In this document: positions 9,637 through 18,362 of the stretch, piece by piece
Numbering within the stretch: the first letter of the stretch is position 1
Layout of the letters: each line of letters opens with the position of its first letter
Assembly (NCBI RefSeq): GCF_001412105.1
Contig: NZ_LKST01000001.1
Location: 186,001-250,000 of the forward strand
DNA length: 64,000 nt
Direction of reading: 5' to 3'
From: Corynebacterium oculi
GTDB lineage: Bacteria > Actinomycetota > Actinomycetes > Mycobacteriales > Mycobacteriaceae
Program-made: the position numbers and the translations under genes
Notes under the pieces: generated by a model
Told to the model about the DNA's origin: nothing
What the model saw: only the letters and a program-made list of their open reading frames with translations
The model's database searches: none

Positions 9637-9699
9637 TGTACGATCTGTACGAACTATAGCACGCTGTACGAACCTCCCTCTGCTGTACGATCTATACGA
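9637..9699. repeat. five spaced TGTACGA repeats upstream of the ATPase gene
   Basis: TGTACGA begins at 9637, 9646, 9665 and 9684, and TATACGA at 9693. The start-to-start distances are 9, 19, 19 and 9, a symmetric layout immediately upstream of the ATPase start codon (9626). This looks like an operator for cooperative binding. Confidence 0.7.
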
Positions 9700-9705
9700 A
9701 TTTGT

Positions 9706-9758
9706 GCTTATCGACGTCCCGCAGCACCACGTAACGCCACCGGGGCGTCGATAAGCAT
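9706..9758. repeat. inverted pair of the GCTTATCGACGYC motif
   Basis: GCTTATCGACGTC at 9706-9718 faces GCTTATCGACGCC on the other strand (9745-9757), giving an 11-bp or longer inverted repeat between the ATPase gene and the EIIC terminator. The same 13-mer recurs elsewhere in the window. Confidence 0.7.
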
Positions 9759-9786
9759 AAAAAAGCGGGGTGCCGCCGCACCCCGC
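9758..9786 (-). terminator. rho-independent terminator of the EIIC gene
   Basis: A perfect 9-bp stem (9765-9773 with 9778-9786, 4-base loop) lies just after the EIIC stop on the minus strand and is followed there by six T residues. Confidence 0.88.
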
Positions 9787-9801
9787 CCACGTGTGAGAGA
9801 T

Positions 9802-10899
9802 TTACTCAAAATCCAGCTTGTAATGCTCCGGGCGCACCCACCCGATCTTTTCAAACACCTTGCTGAACACGATGGCGAGCACCAGGGGAAGAATAAAGAA
9901 AAGCAGGCCCACGATGAGCATGTTCGCCGCCGTCCACCCCCAGCCCTCGTAGTTCAGGGCGGCCAGCGGCCCCATGAGGCCGGAAACACCAAAGCCTGCG
10001 GAGATCGGGGTGCCGGAGATGCCGAGCATGCCGCCGAGGGCGCCCACGATCGCCGCGCTACAGATCATGGGCAGCATGGTGACGGGGCGCGACCACAGGT
10101 TAGCCATCTGCACCTTTGGGGAGCCGAGCACGTGCAGGATCGAGGTGCCAAAGCCATTGACCTTCCACCCGGCCACCATGAGGCCGAAGCCGGCGGCGGT
10201 CACGCCGAGGTTGGTGGTGCCGGAGGAGACGCCCTCCATGAAGATCGCGGTGGCGATGCCCACCGTGGAGATGGGGGAGACGATCAGCACGGAGAAGAGC
10301 ACGGCCAGTACCAGGCCCATGAGGATCGGCTGGAATCCGGTGGCCCCGTTGACCAGGGAACCCAGCCATTGGGTGAGCACCTTGACCGCCGGGTAGGTGA
10401 CCATGGAGCCGATGCCCCCGGCCACAAGCACCACGATCATGGAGAGCAGCAGGATTGTGTAGTTCTTGAGCCTCTGCCCGATCAGGGCCACCACGCCCAC
10501 GGCCAGGGCGGCGGTGAGCCCGGAGTTAATCACCAGGCCGGTGCCCTGCACGTGGAATCCGCCCTCGGGGTCGGGGGTGGCCACCCCGGAGCCGAGCATG
10601 GCGGCGATGCCCACGGCGGCGGTCTGAATGGGGGTGAGCTTGAACTGCATGGCCACCATCACGCCGATAATCAGCGGCATCATGGAGGCGGTGAGGCTCA
10701 CCATGTTGATGATGTTGATTCCCTGGGGGAATACTGGGAGCAGCGCCTTGAAGAGTTCTCCCAGGAGCGCCTGGGGAACCAGGGAGACGACGACGGCGAT
10801 GGAGATGCCATTGAGCACCTTGAGGGTGAAATCACCTGCGGATGTGGCATAAGTGGTTGGGGCGGTGGGGGCCGCAGGCGCGGGAGATGGTTCAGACAC
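9802..10899 (-). CDS. PTS-type sugar permease, EIIC-like (PTS_EIIC_2 family)
   Basis: 365 residues with about ten membrane segments and no EIIA or EIIB domain. The sequence fits the stand-alone PTS_EIIC_2 membrane family: TLKVLNGISIAVVVSLVPQA, GFHVQGTGLVINSG, GISGTPISAGFGVSGLMGP. Such proteins are often orphan members whose phosphorylation partners and substrate are unknown, and no PTS genes are nearby. The start is GTG at 10899 preceded by AAGGA. It has its own terminator downstream. Confidence 0.85.
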   Translation of the reverse strand: MSEPSPAPAAPTAPTTYATSAGDFTLKVLNGISIAVVVSLVPQALLGELFKALLPVFPQGINIINMVSLTASMMPLIIGVMVAMQFKLTPIQTAAVGIAAMLGSGVATPDPEGGFHVQGTGLVINSGLTAALAVGVVALIGQRLKNYTILLLSMIVVLVAGGIGSMVTYPAVKVLTQWLGSLVNGATGFQPILMGLVLAVLFSVLIVSPISTVGIATAIFMEGVSSGTTNLGVTAAGFGLMVAGWKVNGFGTSILHVLGSPKVQMANLWSRPVTMLPMICSAAIVGALGGMLGISGTPISAGFGVSGLMGPLAALNYEGWGWTAANMLIVGLLFFILPLVLAIVFSKVFEKIGWVRPEHYKLDFE

Positions 10900-10977
10900 G
10901 GTAATCCTTGCTTAGACGAAAAAACACGGAGGATATTAGGACGATACCCGTCGCCCTGGGGAGTGAGGCAAAAATAA

Positions 10978-12132
10978 TTACCTCCCCGCCAACTCTGGTG
11001 TGCTGCCCCGGTAGGTGGCCCAGCGCAGGGCCTCCTCCAGGGGGCCGCGCGGGCGGAATCCGCGCCACAGGGAGCACAGCGCGAGCGCCACGCCGATGGA
11101 ACCCAACCACCAGGCGGTGTGATCCTGCTCGGCGGGCGGCAGGGAAGCGGCGGAGGCGGCGGATTCGGTGGCGGTGGAGAAGGTTTGGGATTCCACCGCC
11201 ATGTATTCCTCCCAGGTCTCGGTGGCGGCGATGTCCTCACGGAACTGCTCAAAGTCCACCCCGGCAAAGAGTTCCTCCATGGAATCGGCATAGGCGGACT
11301 CCGCGGAGGAATCAGACCCAAAGGTGGGGTAGCCCTGGAGCGGGATTGCGGCGGTGAGCACGTGCGCCACGTACACGGTCAGGGCCATCACGCCCAGGCT
11401 GCGCAGGGGGTAGAGAGCCGCGGTGAGCGCGCGGGGGCGGGTGATGAGCAGGCAAAGGCCGATCACTCCCGCGCTAAAGCCATAGGAGTACACCACGTCC
11501 AGGGGGTTCTCCCCGTGGCCGAGTTCTCCGGTGAGGTGACGCTGCCACACGGCGTAGCCGCCCACGAGCAGCCCCAGGCAGGTGACCGCCACGGCGATCA
11601 GCGGCCTGGCAAAGAATGCGCGGTGCAGCACCATGCCAAAAAGCCCGTAGGCCAGCCAGTTGAGGAGGGGATAGGCCCCCTCCAGCAGGGGGCTTTGGGC
11701 CATGAGGGAGCCCTGCACCTGATAAAAGCTTAAGCCGATTCCCACCAGCGGCAGAATCACGGCCCCGGCCACCAGGTATCGGGTGCGCCACCGGGTGCAA
11801 GGCCCCAGCACCAGATAAATCGCGCCAATGGAGGCCAGCACCACGGAGATGACGGATTGCACGGTGGCCAGCACCATGCCCAGGCCCACCAGGATCACGC
11901 CTCGGATCAGCGTGCGGTGTCGCGCTGCGGCGAGGGGGGTGCCGCCGGAGGCGTCGGCTTTGGCATGCATGAGGCTTAACGACGCCCCGGCGAGCACCGC
12001 AAAGAGGGCGGAGGGGAAGCCGTTGCTGAGCGCGCCAACCCAGGGTTGGGAGGGGCCCAGGTGGGCGGTCATCATGCCGATGATGGCGAGCGCGCGGGCG
12101 AGGTCGAAGCCATGAATACGGGTGGAGGACAT
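10978..12132 (-). CDS. DUF418/HGSNAT-like multispanning membrane protein
   Basis: 384 residues with about ten hydrophobic segments. The N-terminus IHGFDLARALAIIGMMTAHL is the acyltransferase-like (DUF1624/HGSNAT) opening, and the arrangement matches DUF418-type proteins. Activity is unproven; an acyl transfer to a cell-envelope sugar is one possibility. An acidic, non-membrane stretch (about residues 275-335) interrupts the last part. It lies 34 bases after the BCCT carrier on the same strand and is probably co-transcribed with it. Confidence 0.7.
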   Translation of the reverse strand: MSSTRIHGFDLARALAIIGMMTAHLGPSQPWVGALSNGFPSALFAVLAGASLSLMHAKADASGGTPLAAARHRTLIRGVILVGLGMVLATVQSVISVVLASIGAIYLVLGPCTRWRTRYLVAGAVILPLVGIGLSFYQVQGSLMAQSPLLEGAYPLLNWLAYGLFGMVLHRAFFARPLIAVAVTCLGLLVGGYAVWQRHLTGELGHGENPLDVVYSYGFSAGVIGLCLLITRPRALTAALYPLRSLGVMALTVYVAHVLTAAIPLQGYPTFGSDSSAESAYADSMEELFAGVDFEQFREDIAATETWEEYMAVESQTFSTATESAASAASLPPAEQDHTAWWLGSIGVALALCSLWRGFRPRGPLEEALRWATYRGSTPELAGR

Positions 12133-12166
12133 GGTGTCCTAGGGTGTCACGAATGTGTGTGCGGTG

Positions 12167-13987
12167 CTACTTTGTGGGGTCCTCCCAGCCGTCTCCCCAG
12201 GTGCCGGAGTCAAAGTCATAGTCCACGTCATTGCCGTCCTCGTCGGTGCGCTGATACCACCGGGTTACGTTCTCTGCGGTGGAATCGAAGTCCGCCCCGG
12301 CCCCCTGGCCGGTTTGCGCCCGGCCAACGGCTAACTCAAACTCGTCGCCGTGTTCCTCCAGGCCCCGGTAGACGGCGTTGCGCAGGGCGGCCTGGGCGTA
12401 GGTGCGCCGAATGGCGGCGGGATCGGTGTGGAGATCGCGCAGGAAGGCCACCACCAGCAGCATGAGCACCAGGGAGAAGGGCAGGGCGATGAGGACGGTG
12501 AGGGATTGCAGCCCGGAAAGGGCGTCCTGGCCCCCGGCGAGCAGCATCACCACAGCGATGCCCATCATGCACAGGCCCCAGAACACCACCACGGCGCGCG
12601 GCGGCGCGGGATTACCTCTCGAGGAGAGGGTGCCCATGACCACGGAGGCGGAATCGGCCGAGGTGATGAAAAAGACGGCGAGCACCGCGATGATGATGAA
12701 CGGGGTGATCTGCGCGAGGGGGAGGGCATCAAAGAGGGAGAAGAGCACCTGCTCCGGGGTGGCGGAGCCATCGAAGCCGGGGCGCCCTTCCCGGGAGAAG
12801 ACGATGGCGGTGCCGCCAAACACGGTAAAGGCGCAGGCCAGAATGAACGTGGGCACGGCCATGGCCACCAGCGCGAACTCGCGCAGGGTGCGTCCGCGAG
12901 AGATGCGGGCGATGAACATGCCCACAAAGGGGGTCCAGGAGATCCACCAGGCCCAGTAGAAGGCCGTCCAGCTGGCCTGGAAGTCCACCGTCTCCTGCCC
13001 CCAGGAGAGCGATTTGCCCATCATCACCAGCAATTGATCGCCGTAATGGAGCAGCCCCGAGGGGAGGAGGTTGAGGAGGAAGAGCGTGGGGCCGGTGAGG
13101 AATACAAAAAGTACCAGGCCCAGGGTGAGCGAGATATTGATATTGGAAAGGTAGCGCACCCCGCGCGCCACCCCGGAGACGGCGGAGATAATAAAGCCCA
13201 CCGTGAGCACCGCCATGATGATAATGAGCGCGGAATTGCCCAACTGCCCCCAACCGGAAACAATGCTCACGCCCTGGCCGATCTGGATGGCGGATAAACC
13301 GAGCGTGGCGGCGGTGCCAAACACGGTGGCGATGATCGCCGTGACGTCGATAAGCCTGCCCGCCAGCCCCTCGGCGTGGCGCGGGCCGAGCAGCGCGTGG
13401 AAGGCGGAGGAGAAGAGGGAGACGCGGCCGCGCCGGTAGGAGGAATACGCCAGCGCGCCGCCCACCATCGCGTAGAGCGCCCAGGCGGAGAGCCCCCAGT
13501 GGAAGTGGGACTGCGCCATGCCCTGGTGAAGGGCCTCCGGGGTGGCGGGCTCCACGGTGTGCGGTGGGGGAGAAAGGTAATGCGATAGCGGTTCGGAGGG
13601 GCCAAAGAAGAAGATGCCCACGCCAATGCCCGCGCCGAACATCATGGCCACCCAGGAGAAGCGGGAGAACTCCGGCTCCTCGTCATCGCGGCCCAGGCGA
13701 ATGGCTCCGAAGCGGGAAAACGCCAGGTAGGCCATCACGGCAATGCCGGCGATCATGGTGAGGTTGAGCAGCCAGCCGGTGTTTTCCATCGCCCAGGAAA
13801 AGGCGGTGGTGGCGGTGCGGGAAACGGCCTCGGGGGCGAGTACTCCCCAGGCGATGAAGCTGAGAATCAGCGCGGCGGTGGCGCCGAATACCCAGCGGTC
13901 AAGCCCGAATCGGTTGCGTTGTTCGTCCACGCCAATGCCCGGCACCAGGCCGGGGTGCATGTTGTGTGGATAGGCGTTATCGGGCAC
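12167..13987 (-). CDS. BCCT-family betaine/choline/carnitine transporter
   Basis: 606 residues with twelve predicted membrane segments. The family signature is clear: GIFFFGPSEPLSHY, SWTAFYWAWWISWTPFVGMF and ARISRGRTLREF. BCCT carriers import compatible solutes using Na+ or H+. The long acidic C-terminal tail (about 60 residues) may sense osmotic state, as in BetP. GTG start at 13987 with GGGAGGGG ahead. It is divergent from the sulfur transporter gene and leads the DUF418 gene. Confidence 0.93.
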   Translation of the reverse strand: MPDNAYPHNMHPGLVPGIGVDEQRNRFGLDRWVFGATAALILSFIAWGVLAPEAVSRTATTAFSWAMENTGWLLNLTMIAGIAVMAYLAFSRFGAIRLGRDDEEPEFSRFSWVAMMFGAGIGVGIFFFGPSEPLSHYLSPPPHTVEPATPEALHQGMAQSHFHWGLSAWALYAMVGGALAYSSYRRGRVSLFSSAFHALLGPRHAEGLAGRLIDVTAIIATVFGTAATLGLSAIQIGQGVSIVSGWGQLGNSALIIIMAVLTVGFIISAVSGVARGVRYLSNINISLTLGLVLFVFLTGPTLFLLNLLPSGLLHYGDQLLVMMGKSLSWGQETVDFQASWTAFYWAWWISWTPFVGMFIARISRGRTLREFALVAMAVPTFILACAFTVFGGTAIVFSREGRPGFDGSATPEQVLFSLFDALPLAQITPFIIIAVLAVFFITSADSASVVMGTLSSRGNPAPPRAVVVFWGLCMMGIAVVMLLAGGQDALSGLQSLTVLIALPFSLVLMLLVVAFLRDLHTDPAAIRRTYAQAALRNAVYRGLEEHGDEFELAVGRAQTGQGAGADFDSTAENVTRWYQRTDEDGNDVDYDFDSGTWGDGWEDPTK

Positions 13988-14066
13988 GGAAAGATCCCCT
14001 CCCAGGGGTACGAGGTATGCGGAAGTGGCCCATTATTCAGCACCGGGGCGGGTATGCCAATTTTCG

Positions 14067-14078
14067 TACAGTACTGTA
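14067..14078. promoter_or_regulatory. palindrome TACAGTACTGTA in a divergent promoter region
   Basis: A perfect 12-bp palindrome in the 168-base gap between the BCCT carrier (minus) and the YeeE-TusA gene (plus). Its position fits an operator controlling one or both genes; the regulator is unknown. Confidence 0.5.
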
Positions 14079-14155
14079 TGTTCTACATAGACAGATAAGT
14101 CTACTATCGACGTCCCTACAGCCAGATTGCAGGGCACGGACAGAAAGGCACGAGC

Positions 14156-15493
14156 ATGATAGTGACGGGACTGGCCCTCGGCGCGGCCGTGGGCGCGGTG
14201 ATGCAGCGCGGGCGCTTCTGCGTGACCGGCATGCTGCGCGATATTTTTCTCAGCGGCTCCTGGCGCGGATTCACCGGCCTGCTCATCGTGATCTCCGTGC
14301 ATGCGGTGGGCCTGGCCGCGCCCACCAGCCTGGGCGTGATCGCCCCGGAGTATGCGGACCTCGCGCCCCTCGCGGTGATCCCGGGCGGGCTGCTCTTTGG
14401 GCTGGGGATCGTGCTGGCGGGCGGGTGCGCGTCCGGCACCTGGTACCGCTCCGCCGAGGGATTGGTGGGCTCCTGGATTGCGTTGGGCACCTACGCGCTC
14501 TCCGCCGCCGCGATGAAGAGCGGGGCGCTGCGCGGCTTCAACGAGGCCCTGCAATCCCACACGGTTCCGCTCCGCAGCCTCCCGGAAACCCTGGGCCTCT
14601 CCCCGTGGTTCTTCGCCCTGGCCTTGAGTGCGGGCACGGCGGTGTGGGCGCGGCGCTACCTTGCGGTGGAGAAGAGCCTGCCGGTGCCTCACGCTCACCC
14701 GCCGCTGTGGAAGCGCCCGCTGCACCTCTACACCGCGGCGGTATTGATCGGCGCGCTCGGCGTGCTGGCCTGGCCGCTTTCCGCCGCCACCGGGCGCAAC
14801 GACGGCCTGGGCATCACCACCCCCACCTCCAATATCCTGCGCTACGCGGTCACCGGGGATGCCACCCGCCTGGACTGGGGCGTCATGCTGGTGCTCGGGC
14901 TGTTGCTGGGAGCCTTCGCGGCGGCCGTGGCCGCCGGGGAGTTCCGGGTGCGCGTGCCCGATGCCACCGCCGCGAGCCGCGCCGTGATCGGCGGGGTGGC
15001 GATGGGCGTGGGGGCCTCGCTCGCCGGCGGCTGCACCGTGGGCAACGGCATGGTGCAGACCTCCCTGTTCACCTACCAGGGCTGGCTGGCTTTGCTCTTC
15101 ATCGCCTTCGGCGTGGCCCTGGGCACGCGGTGGTGGCTCAAGCCCTCCGGCACGGTGGCCGCCACTGCGCCGTCGCCGGGTGGCGCGGTGAACGCCCTGC
15201 CGAGCGTGAGCGGGCTGGTGAGCCTGGGGGCTTTGCAAAGCACAACCGGCGGAGGAGTGGCCACGCTCGCGCCGGGGCGCTACCGTCTGGACACCTTCGG
15301 TGCGGTGTGCCCCTTCCCCCTGATCGAGGCCAAGGAGGCTATGAAGCGGCTGGAGGCGGGGGAGGAGCTGGTTGATTGCACCCAGGCCACCGACACCCTG
15401 CCCCGATGGGCCGCCGAGGACGGGCACGAGGTGGTGGACTTCACCGAGCGCGGCGCGGCCGGGTGGAGCATCACCGTGCGCAAGGGCGCATGA
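14156..15493 (+). CDS. YeeE/YedE thiosulfate transporter fused to a TusA-like domain
   Basis: 445 residues. Residues about 1-340 form a YeeE/YedE (TsuA) membrane domain with its cysteine signatures: RGRFCVTGM (C22), GGCASGTWYR (C91) and GGCTVGNGM. Residues about 375-445 form a TusA-like sulfur-carrier domain with the CPFP motif (C385). In characterised systems TsuA imports thiosulfate and works with the separate TusA-like TsuB; here both are one chain. ATG at 14156 with AAAGG ahead. Selenium transport is an alternative role for related proteins. Confidence 0.9.
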   Translation: MIVTGLALGAAVGAVMQRGRFCVTGMLRDIFLSGSWRGFTGLLIVISVHAVGLAAPTSLGVIAPEYADLAPLAVIPGGLLFGLGIVLAGGCASGTWYRSAEGLVGSWIALGTYALSAAAMKSGALRGFNEALQSHTVPLRSLPETLGLSPWFFALALSAGTAVWARRYLAVEKSLPVPHAHPPLWKRPLHLYTAAVLIGALGVLAWPLSAATGRNDGLGITTPTSNILRYAVTGDATRLDWGVMLVLGLLLGAFAAAVAAGEFRVRVPDATAASRAVIGGVAMGVGASLAGGCTVGNGMVQTSLFTYQGWLALLFIAFGVALGTRWWLKPSGTVAATAPSPGGAVNALPSVSGLVSLGALQSTTGGGVATLAPGRYRLDTFGAVCPFPLIEAKEAMKRLEAGEELVDCTQATDTLPRWAAEDGHEVVDFTERGAAGWSITVRKGA

Positions 15494-15518
15494 GCCGCCC
15501 GGTGTTAGACTCTGGGGC

Positions 15519-15659
15519 ATGGAGCCCTGGATGGATCGGGAGCAGGTGCTGCTCTCCGGCGCGGAAGCCCACGAGTTTGACCACATGATGGGAATCTTCG
15601 AGGTTCCCGAGGAACACCTGCTTGACGCCTCGGTGCTGCTGCGGGTGTACGCGGGGTGA
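15519..15659 (+). CDS. hypothetical protein, 46 residues
   Basis: A short acidic frame starting MEPWMDREQVLLSG and ending HLLDASVLLRVYAG. It lies 25 bases after the TsuA-TusA fusion, and its stop TGA overlaps the GTG start of the nucleoside hydrolase (GTGA, 15656-15659), which supports real translation and coupling. No recognised domain, signal peptide or membrane segment; ribosome-binding site weak. Confidence 0.45.
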   Translation: MEPWMDREQVLLSGAEAHEFDHMMGIFEVPEEHLLDASVLLRVYAG

Positions 15660-16603
15660 CCATGGCGCGCAAGATCATCCTGGACTGTGACCCCGGCCAC
15701 GACGACGCCGTGGCGATCCTCCTGGCCGCAGGCAGCCCCGAGATCGACCTCCTTGGCATCACCACCGTGGGCGGCAACCAAACCCTCGCCAAGGTCACCA
15801 ATAACGCCCGGCAGGTGATGACCATCGCCGGGCTTATCGACGTCCCCCTCCACGCCGGTTGCGCCCGCCCCCTGGTGCGCAGGGCAGAAGTAGCCGCCGA
15901 CGTCCACGGCGAAAGCGGCATGGAAATCCACGGCTTTGAACTGCCCGCGCCCTCTGTTGCTGTGGAGCCCGGACACGCGGTGGACTACATCATTGACACC
16001 GTCATGGCCCACGAGCCAGGCGAAATCACCCTGGTGCCCACCGGGCCGCTCACCAACATCGCCATGGCCGTGCGCAAGGAACCGCGCATCGCCGAGCGGG
16101 TGCGCGAGGTAGTACTCATGGGCGGCGGCTACCACGAGGGCAACAAGACCGCCACGGCGGAATTCAACATCGCCACCGATCCCGAGGCCGCGCACATCGT
16201 ATTCAACGAGGCCTGGCCCCTGGTGATGGTGGGCCTTGACCTCACCCACCAGGCGTTGGCGACCAGGGAAGTAGAACAGCGCTTTGCCGCCCTGGGCACC
16301 CGGGCGGGGGACTTCGTGGTAGGACTCTGCGGCTTCTTCCGGGAGGCCTACCGAGAGGCCCAGGGCTTCGACGATCCCCCGGTACACGACCCCTGCACCA
16401 TCGCCTACCTCATCGACCCAGACGTGGCGAGTACGGTGCCAGTGCCCCTCGACGTGGAACTACGCGGAGAACTCACCGCGGGCATGACGGTGGCCGATTT
16501 CAGGGCACCCGCGCCTCAGGATTGCACCACCTCCGTAGCGGTGAAGCTAGACCATGAGGGGTTCTGGGATCTGGTGGTGGGGGCGGTGGAAAGGCTCCAC
16601 TAG
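15656..16603 (+). CDS. nucleoside hydrolase (IunH/RihA type)
   Basis: 315 residues. The family calcium-binding motif DCDPGHDD lies near the N-terminus, followed by GITTVGGN, LVPTGPLTNIA and VLMGGGYHEGN. These enzymes cleave the N-glycosidic bond of nucleosides to base and ribose. The start may be GTG at 15656 (overlapping the 46-residue gene) or ATG at 15662. A ribokinase gene lies 2 kb downstream on the other strand and could use the ribose, but they are not one operon. Confidence 0.92.
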   Translation: MTMARKIILDCDPGHDDAVAILLAAGSPEIDLLGITTVGGNQTLAKVTNNARQVMTIAGLIDVPLHAGCARPLVRRAEVAADVHGESGMEIHGFELPAPSVAVEPGHAVDYIIDTVMAHEPGEITLVPTGPLTNIAMAVRKEPRIAERVREVVLMGGGYHEGNKTATAEFNIATDPEAAHIVFNEAWPLVMVGLDLTHQALATREVEQRFAALGTRAGDFVVGLCGFFREAYREAQGFDDPPVHDPCTIAYLIDPDVASTVPVPLDVELRGELTAGMTVADFRAPAPQDCTTSVAVKLDHEGFWDLVVGAVERLH

Positions 16604-16634
16604 CAGGGGGTTTGCCAAGTTTTTGGGGGCATTG

Positions 16635-18176
16635 CTACTTCGCATCCCTAAAATCCCACCCCTTCACCGGCTCTCCCTCCACAAAGTCCCAGGCCTCCAC
16701 GCGCACGCGATCGTCGTACACGCGCACGCGCAGCCCGGAGGCTGCGCGGCCGTCAAGGATCATTTCGTCGTGATCGTCCTCGGGCATATAGGCGTTGAGG
16801 ATCGCCCCGGTGTTCACCACCGGGAAGCCAATGGCCCCGGCCTCCCCAGTGCCGGGGTAGCGCCGGATTCCCCACCAATCGTGCTGGTGGAGCAGGGAGG
16901 CGTGGCTGTGGGAGGTGAACATGATCTGGTGGGTGTACTTGCTTAGCACATTGGAGAGTGCCTCTAGGTCCTCGTAGTCGTTCTGGTACCAGGCGCTATG
17001 AGACATGGAGACGGTGCCGGGCAGCAGGTAATGGGCAAAAAGCAGCACCCTCACGCCGCGCTGCTGCCAATGCAGCAGGCGCTCATCTAGCCAGGCGAGT
17101 TGATCGGGGGAGAGACGCACAAAGGGTTCCTTGCCGTCCCTGTCCACGTCGGAGTAGTACTCCGAATTCAGGGTGATAATCGGTATGCCGTTGATGATCA
17201 CTTCTCGCCATAAGTCCTGGCTGTGGGAGTAATGCAGGAATCGCTCTATGTAGGTGCCGGAGCTTTCGTCGCCGTACATCTCATGGTTTCCCGCCGTCAT
17301 GATCGTTTGCCCAGAAATATGCGGGGTGCGCGCGGTGGCGGCCTCGAACTCCTCCCATAATTCCGTGCTGCCGTCGTCTACGGCATCGCCGTTAATCACC
17401 AGGGCGTGCGCGGGTTCCGGCATGGCGTTGAGTTGCCGCACCGCGTCCTCGTAGTCGGTGATGTCTCCCTGGACGTCGGAGAGGACGTCGATAATGGCGA
17501 TGGGTGGCCCCGCGACCTCCGGTAGGGGAGTGGTGACCGCCACGTTATCAATGGCCCAGAACCAGTCATCGTTGCCGCTAAGGTAATGGAAACCCAGGTG
17601 CAGGGTGTTCACGCCTGCGGGAATCTCCACGGAAAGAGCCTCGTGGGAGGAGAACTTGTCTTCTGTGAATTGCAGGAGCGTGATCTCCTGATCGCCCAGA
17701 TGCGCGGTTACCTCGGCGCTTTGCCCCTTGCGCCCCTGCCGATAGTGGGAATCAAACTCCACCGTCACGGTGCTGTGTCCGGTGACGTCAATCTCCGGGG
17801 AAAACAGGTGCGCGTCCATGCTGTCGGTGGAATTGAGGCGCTGCTGCTTGGAATCCACGATGCACACCTGCCGGTAACCCCGCGTGAACCAGTGGCGCTT
17901 ATCGGTGCCGCAGGCCCAGGCCCAATCCCGAATGGTGGCCAGAGTCCACCCCTCCCAGCGCTTCTCCCCGGAGGTCACACCCTCCACGCTGCTTGTCCAC
18001 CCCTCGGGGAGGCGGTGAGTAAAAGAGGCGGGGTTGGGCACCTCGTCGAAGCCCTCGTAGAACAGCACGCCGGGACGGGTTGCTATGGCAGTGCTGGCCT
18101 GGGCGGGAGACACGGAACCGAGGGCGGGCAGCCAACTGGCCGCTGCGGCTGCCTTGAGGAGGGTACGGCGCTTCAC
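16635..18176 (-). CDS. secreted metallophosphoesterase, probably Tat-exported
   Basis: 513 residues. GTG at 18176 is chosen because AAGGAG lies 6 bases ahead and the product starts MKRRTLLKAAAAASW, a Tat-like signal ending in AQA. A beta-rich N-terminal domain (about 40-220) precedes a calcineurin-like phosphatase domain: DVLSDVQGD, NGDAVDDG, TAGNHE, LFAHYL and FTSHSHASL. The usual DxH of the first motif reads DVQ, so one metal ligand may differ. Two GTGAA-type repeats upstream resemble PhoR boxes, fitting phosphate scavenging. Confidence 0.85.
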   Translation of the reverse strand: MKRRTLLKAAAAASWLPALGSVSPAQASTAIATRPGVLFYEGFDEVPNPASFTHRLPEGWTSSVEGVTSGEKRWEGWTLATIRDWAWACGTDKRHWFTRGYRQVCIVDSKQQRLNSTDSMDAHLFSPEIDVTGHSTVTVEFDSHYRQGRKGQSAEVTAHLGDQEITLLQFTEDKFSSHEALSVEIPAGVNTLHLGFHYLSGNDDWFWAIDNVAVTTPLPEVAGPPIAIIDVLSDVQGDITDYEDAVRQLNAMPEPAHALVINGDAVDDGSTELWEEFEAATARTPHISGQTIMTAGNHEMYGDESSGTYIERFLHYSHSQDLWREVIINGIPIITLNSEYYSDVDRDGKEPFVRLSPDQLAWLDERLLHWQQRGVRVLLFAHYLLPGTVSMSHSAWYQNDYEDLEALSNVLSKYTHQIMFTSHSHASLLHQHDWWGIRRYPGTGEAGAIGFPVVNTGAILNAYMPEDDHDEMILDGRAASGLRVRVYDDRVRVEAWDFVEGEPVKGWDFRDAK

Positions 18177-18241
18177 CAGAACTCCTTGCGTGCGTGTGCA
18201 TCTGGGTACGGCACGCATTATGGCAGTAAGAGGGAAAATCC

Positions 18242-18293
18242 AGGTGAACGCGGCGAGGCGCGCAGATGAGCAACGGGGAAACCCTAGGTGAAC
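18242..18293. promoter_or_regulatory. two AGGTGAAC repeats upstream of the phosphoesterase gene
   Basis: AGGTGAACGCG occurs at 18242 and 18286, both on the plus strand, ahead of the minus-strand gene starting at 18176. Similar repeats stand ahead of phoA at 62074-62092. Possible PhoR binding sites. Confidence 0.4.
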
Positions 18294-18362
18294 GCGACGG
18301 CCAAATCGCTCAATAAAAATGGGCCATATGACTCAATGGAACTTCTGAACTGGGGAAATTAC

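Noticed and set aside
14033..16387. A 784-codon open frame on the minus strand
   Set aside because: It overlaps the thiosulfate transporter and nucleoside hydrolase genes and has a low-complexity His/Gly/Arg composition typical of antisense frames in high-G+C DNA.
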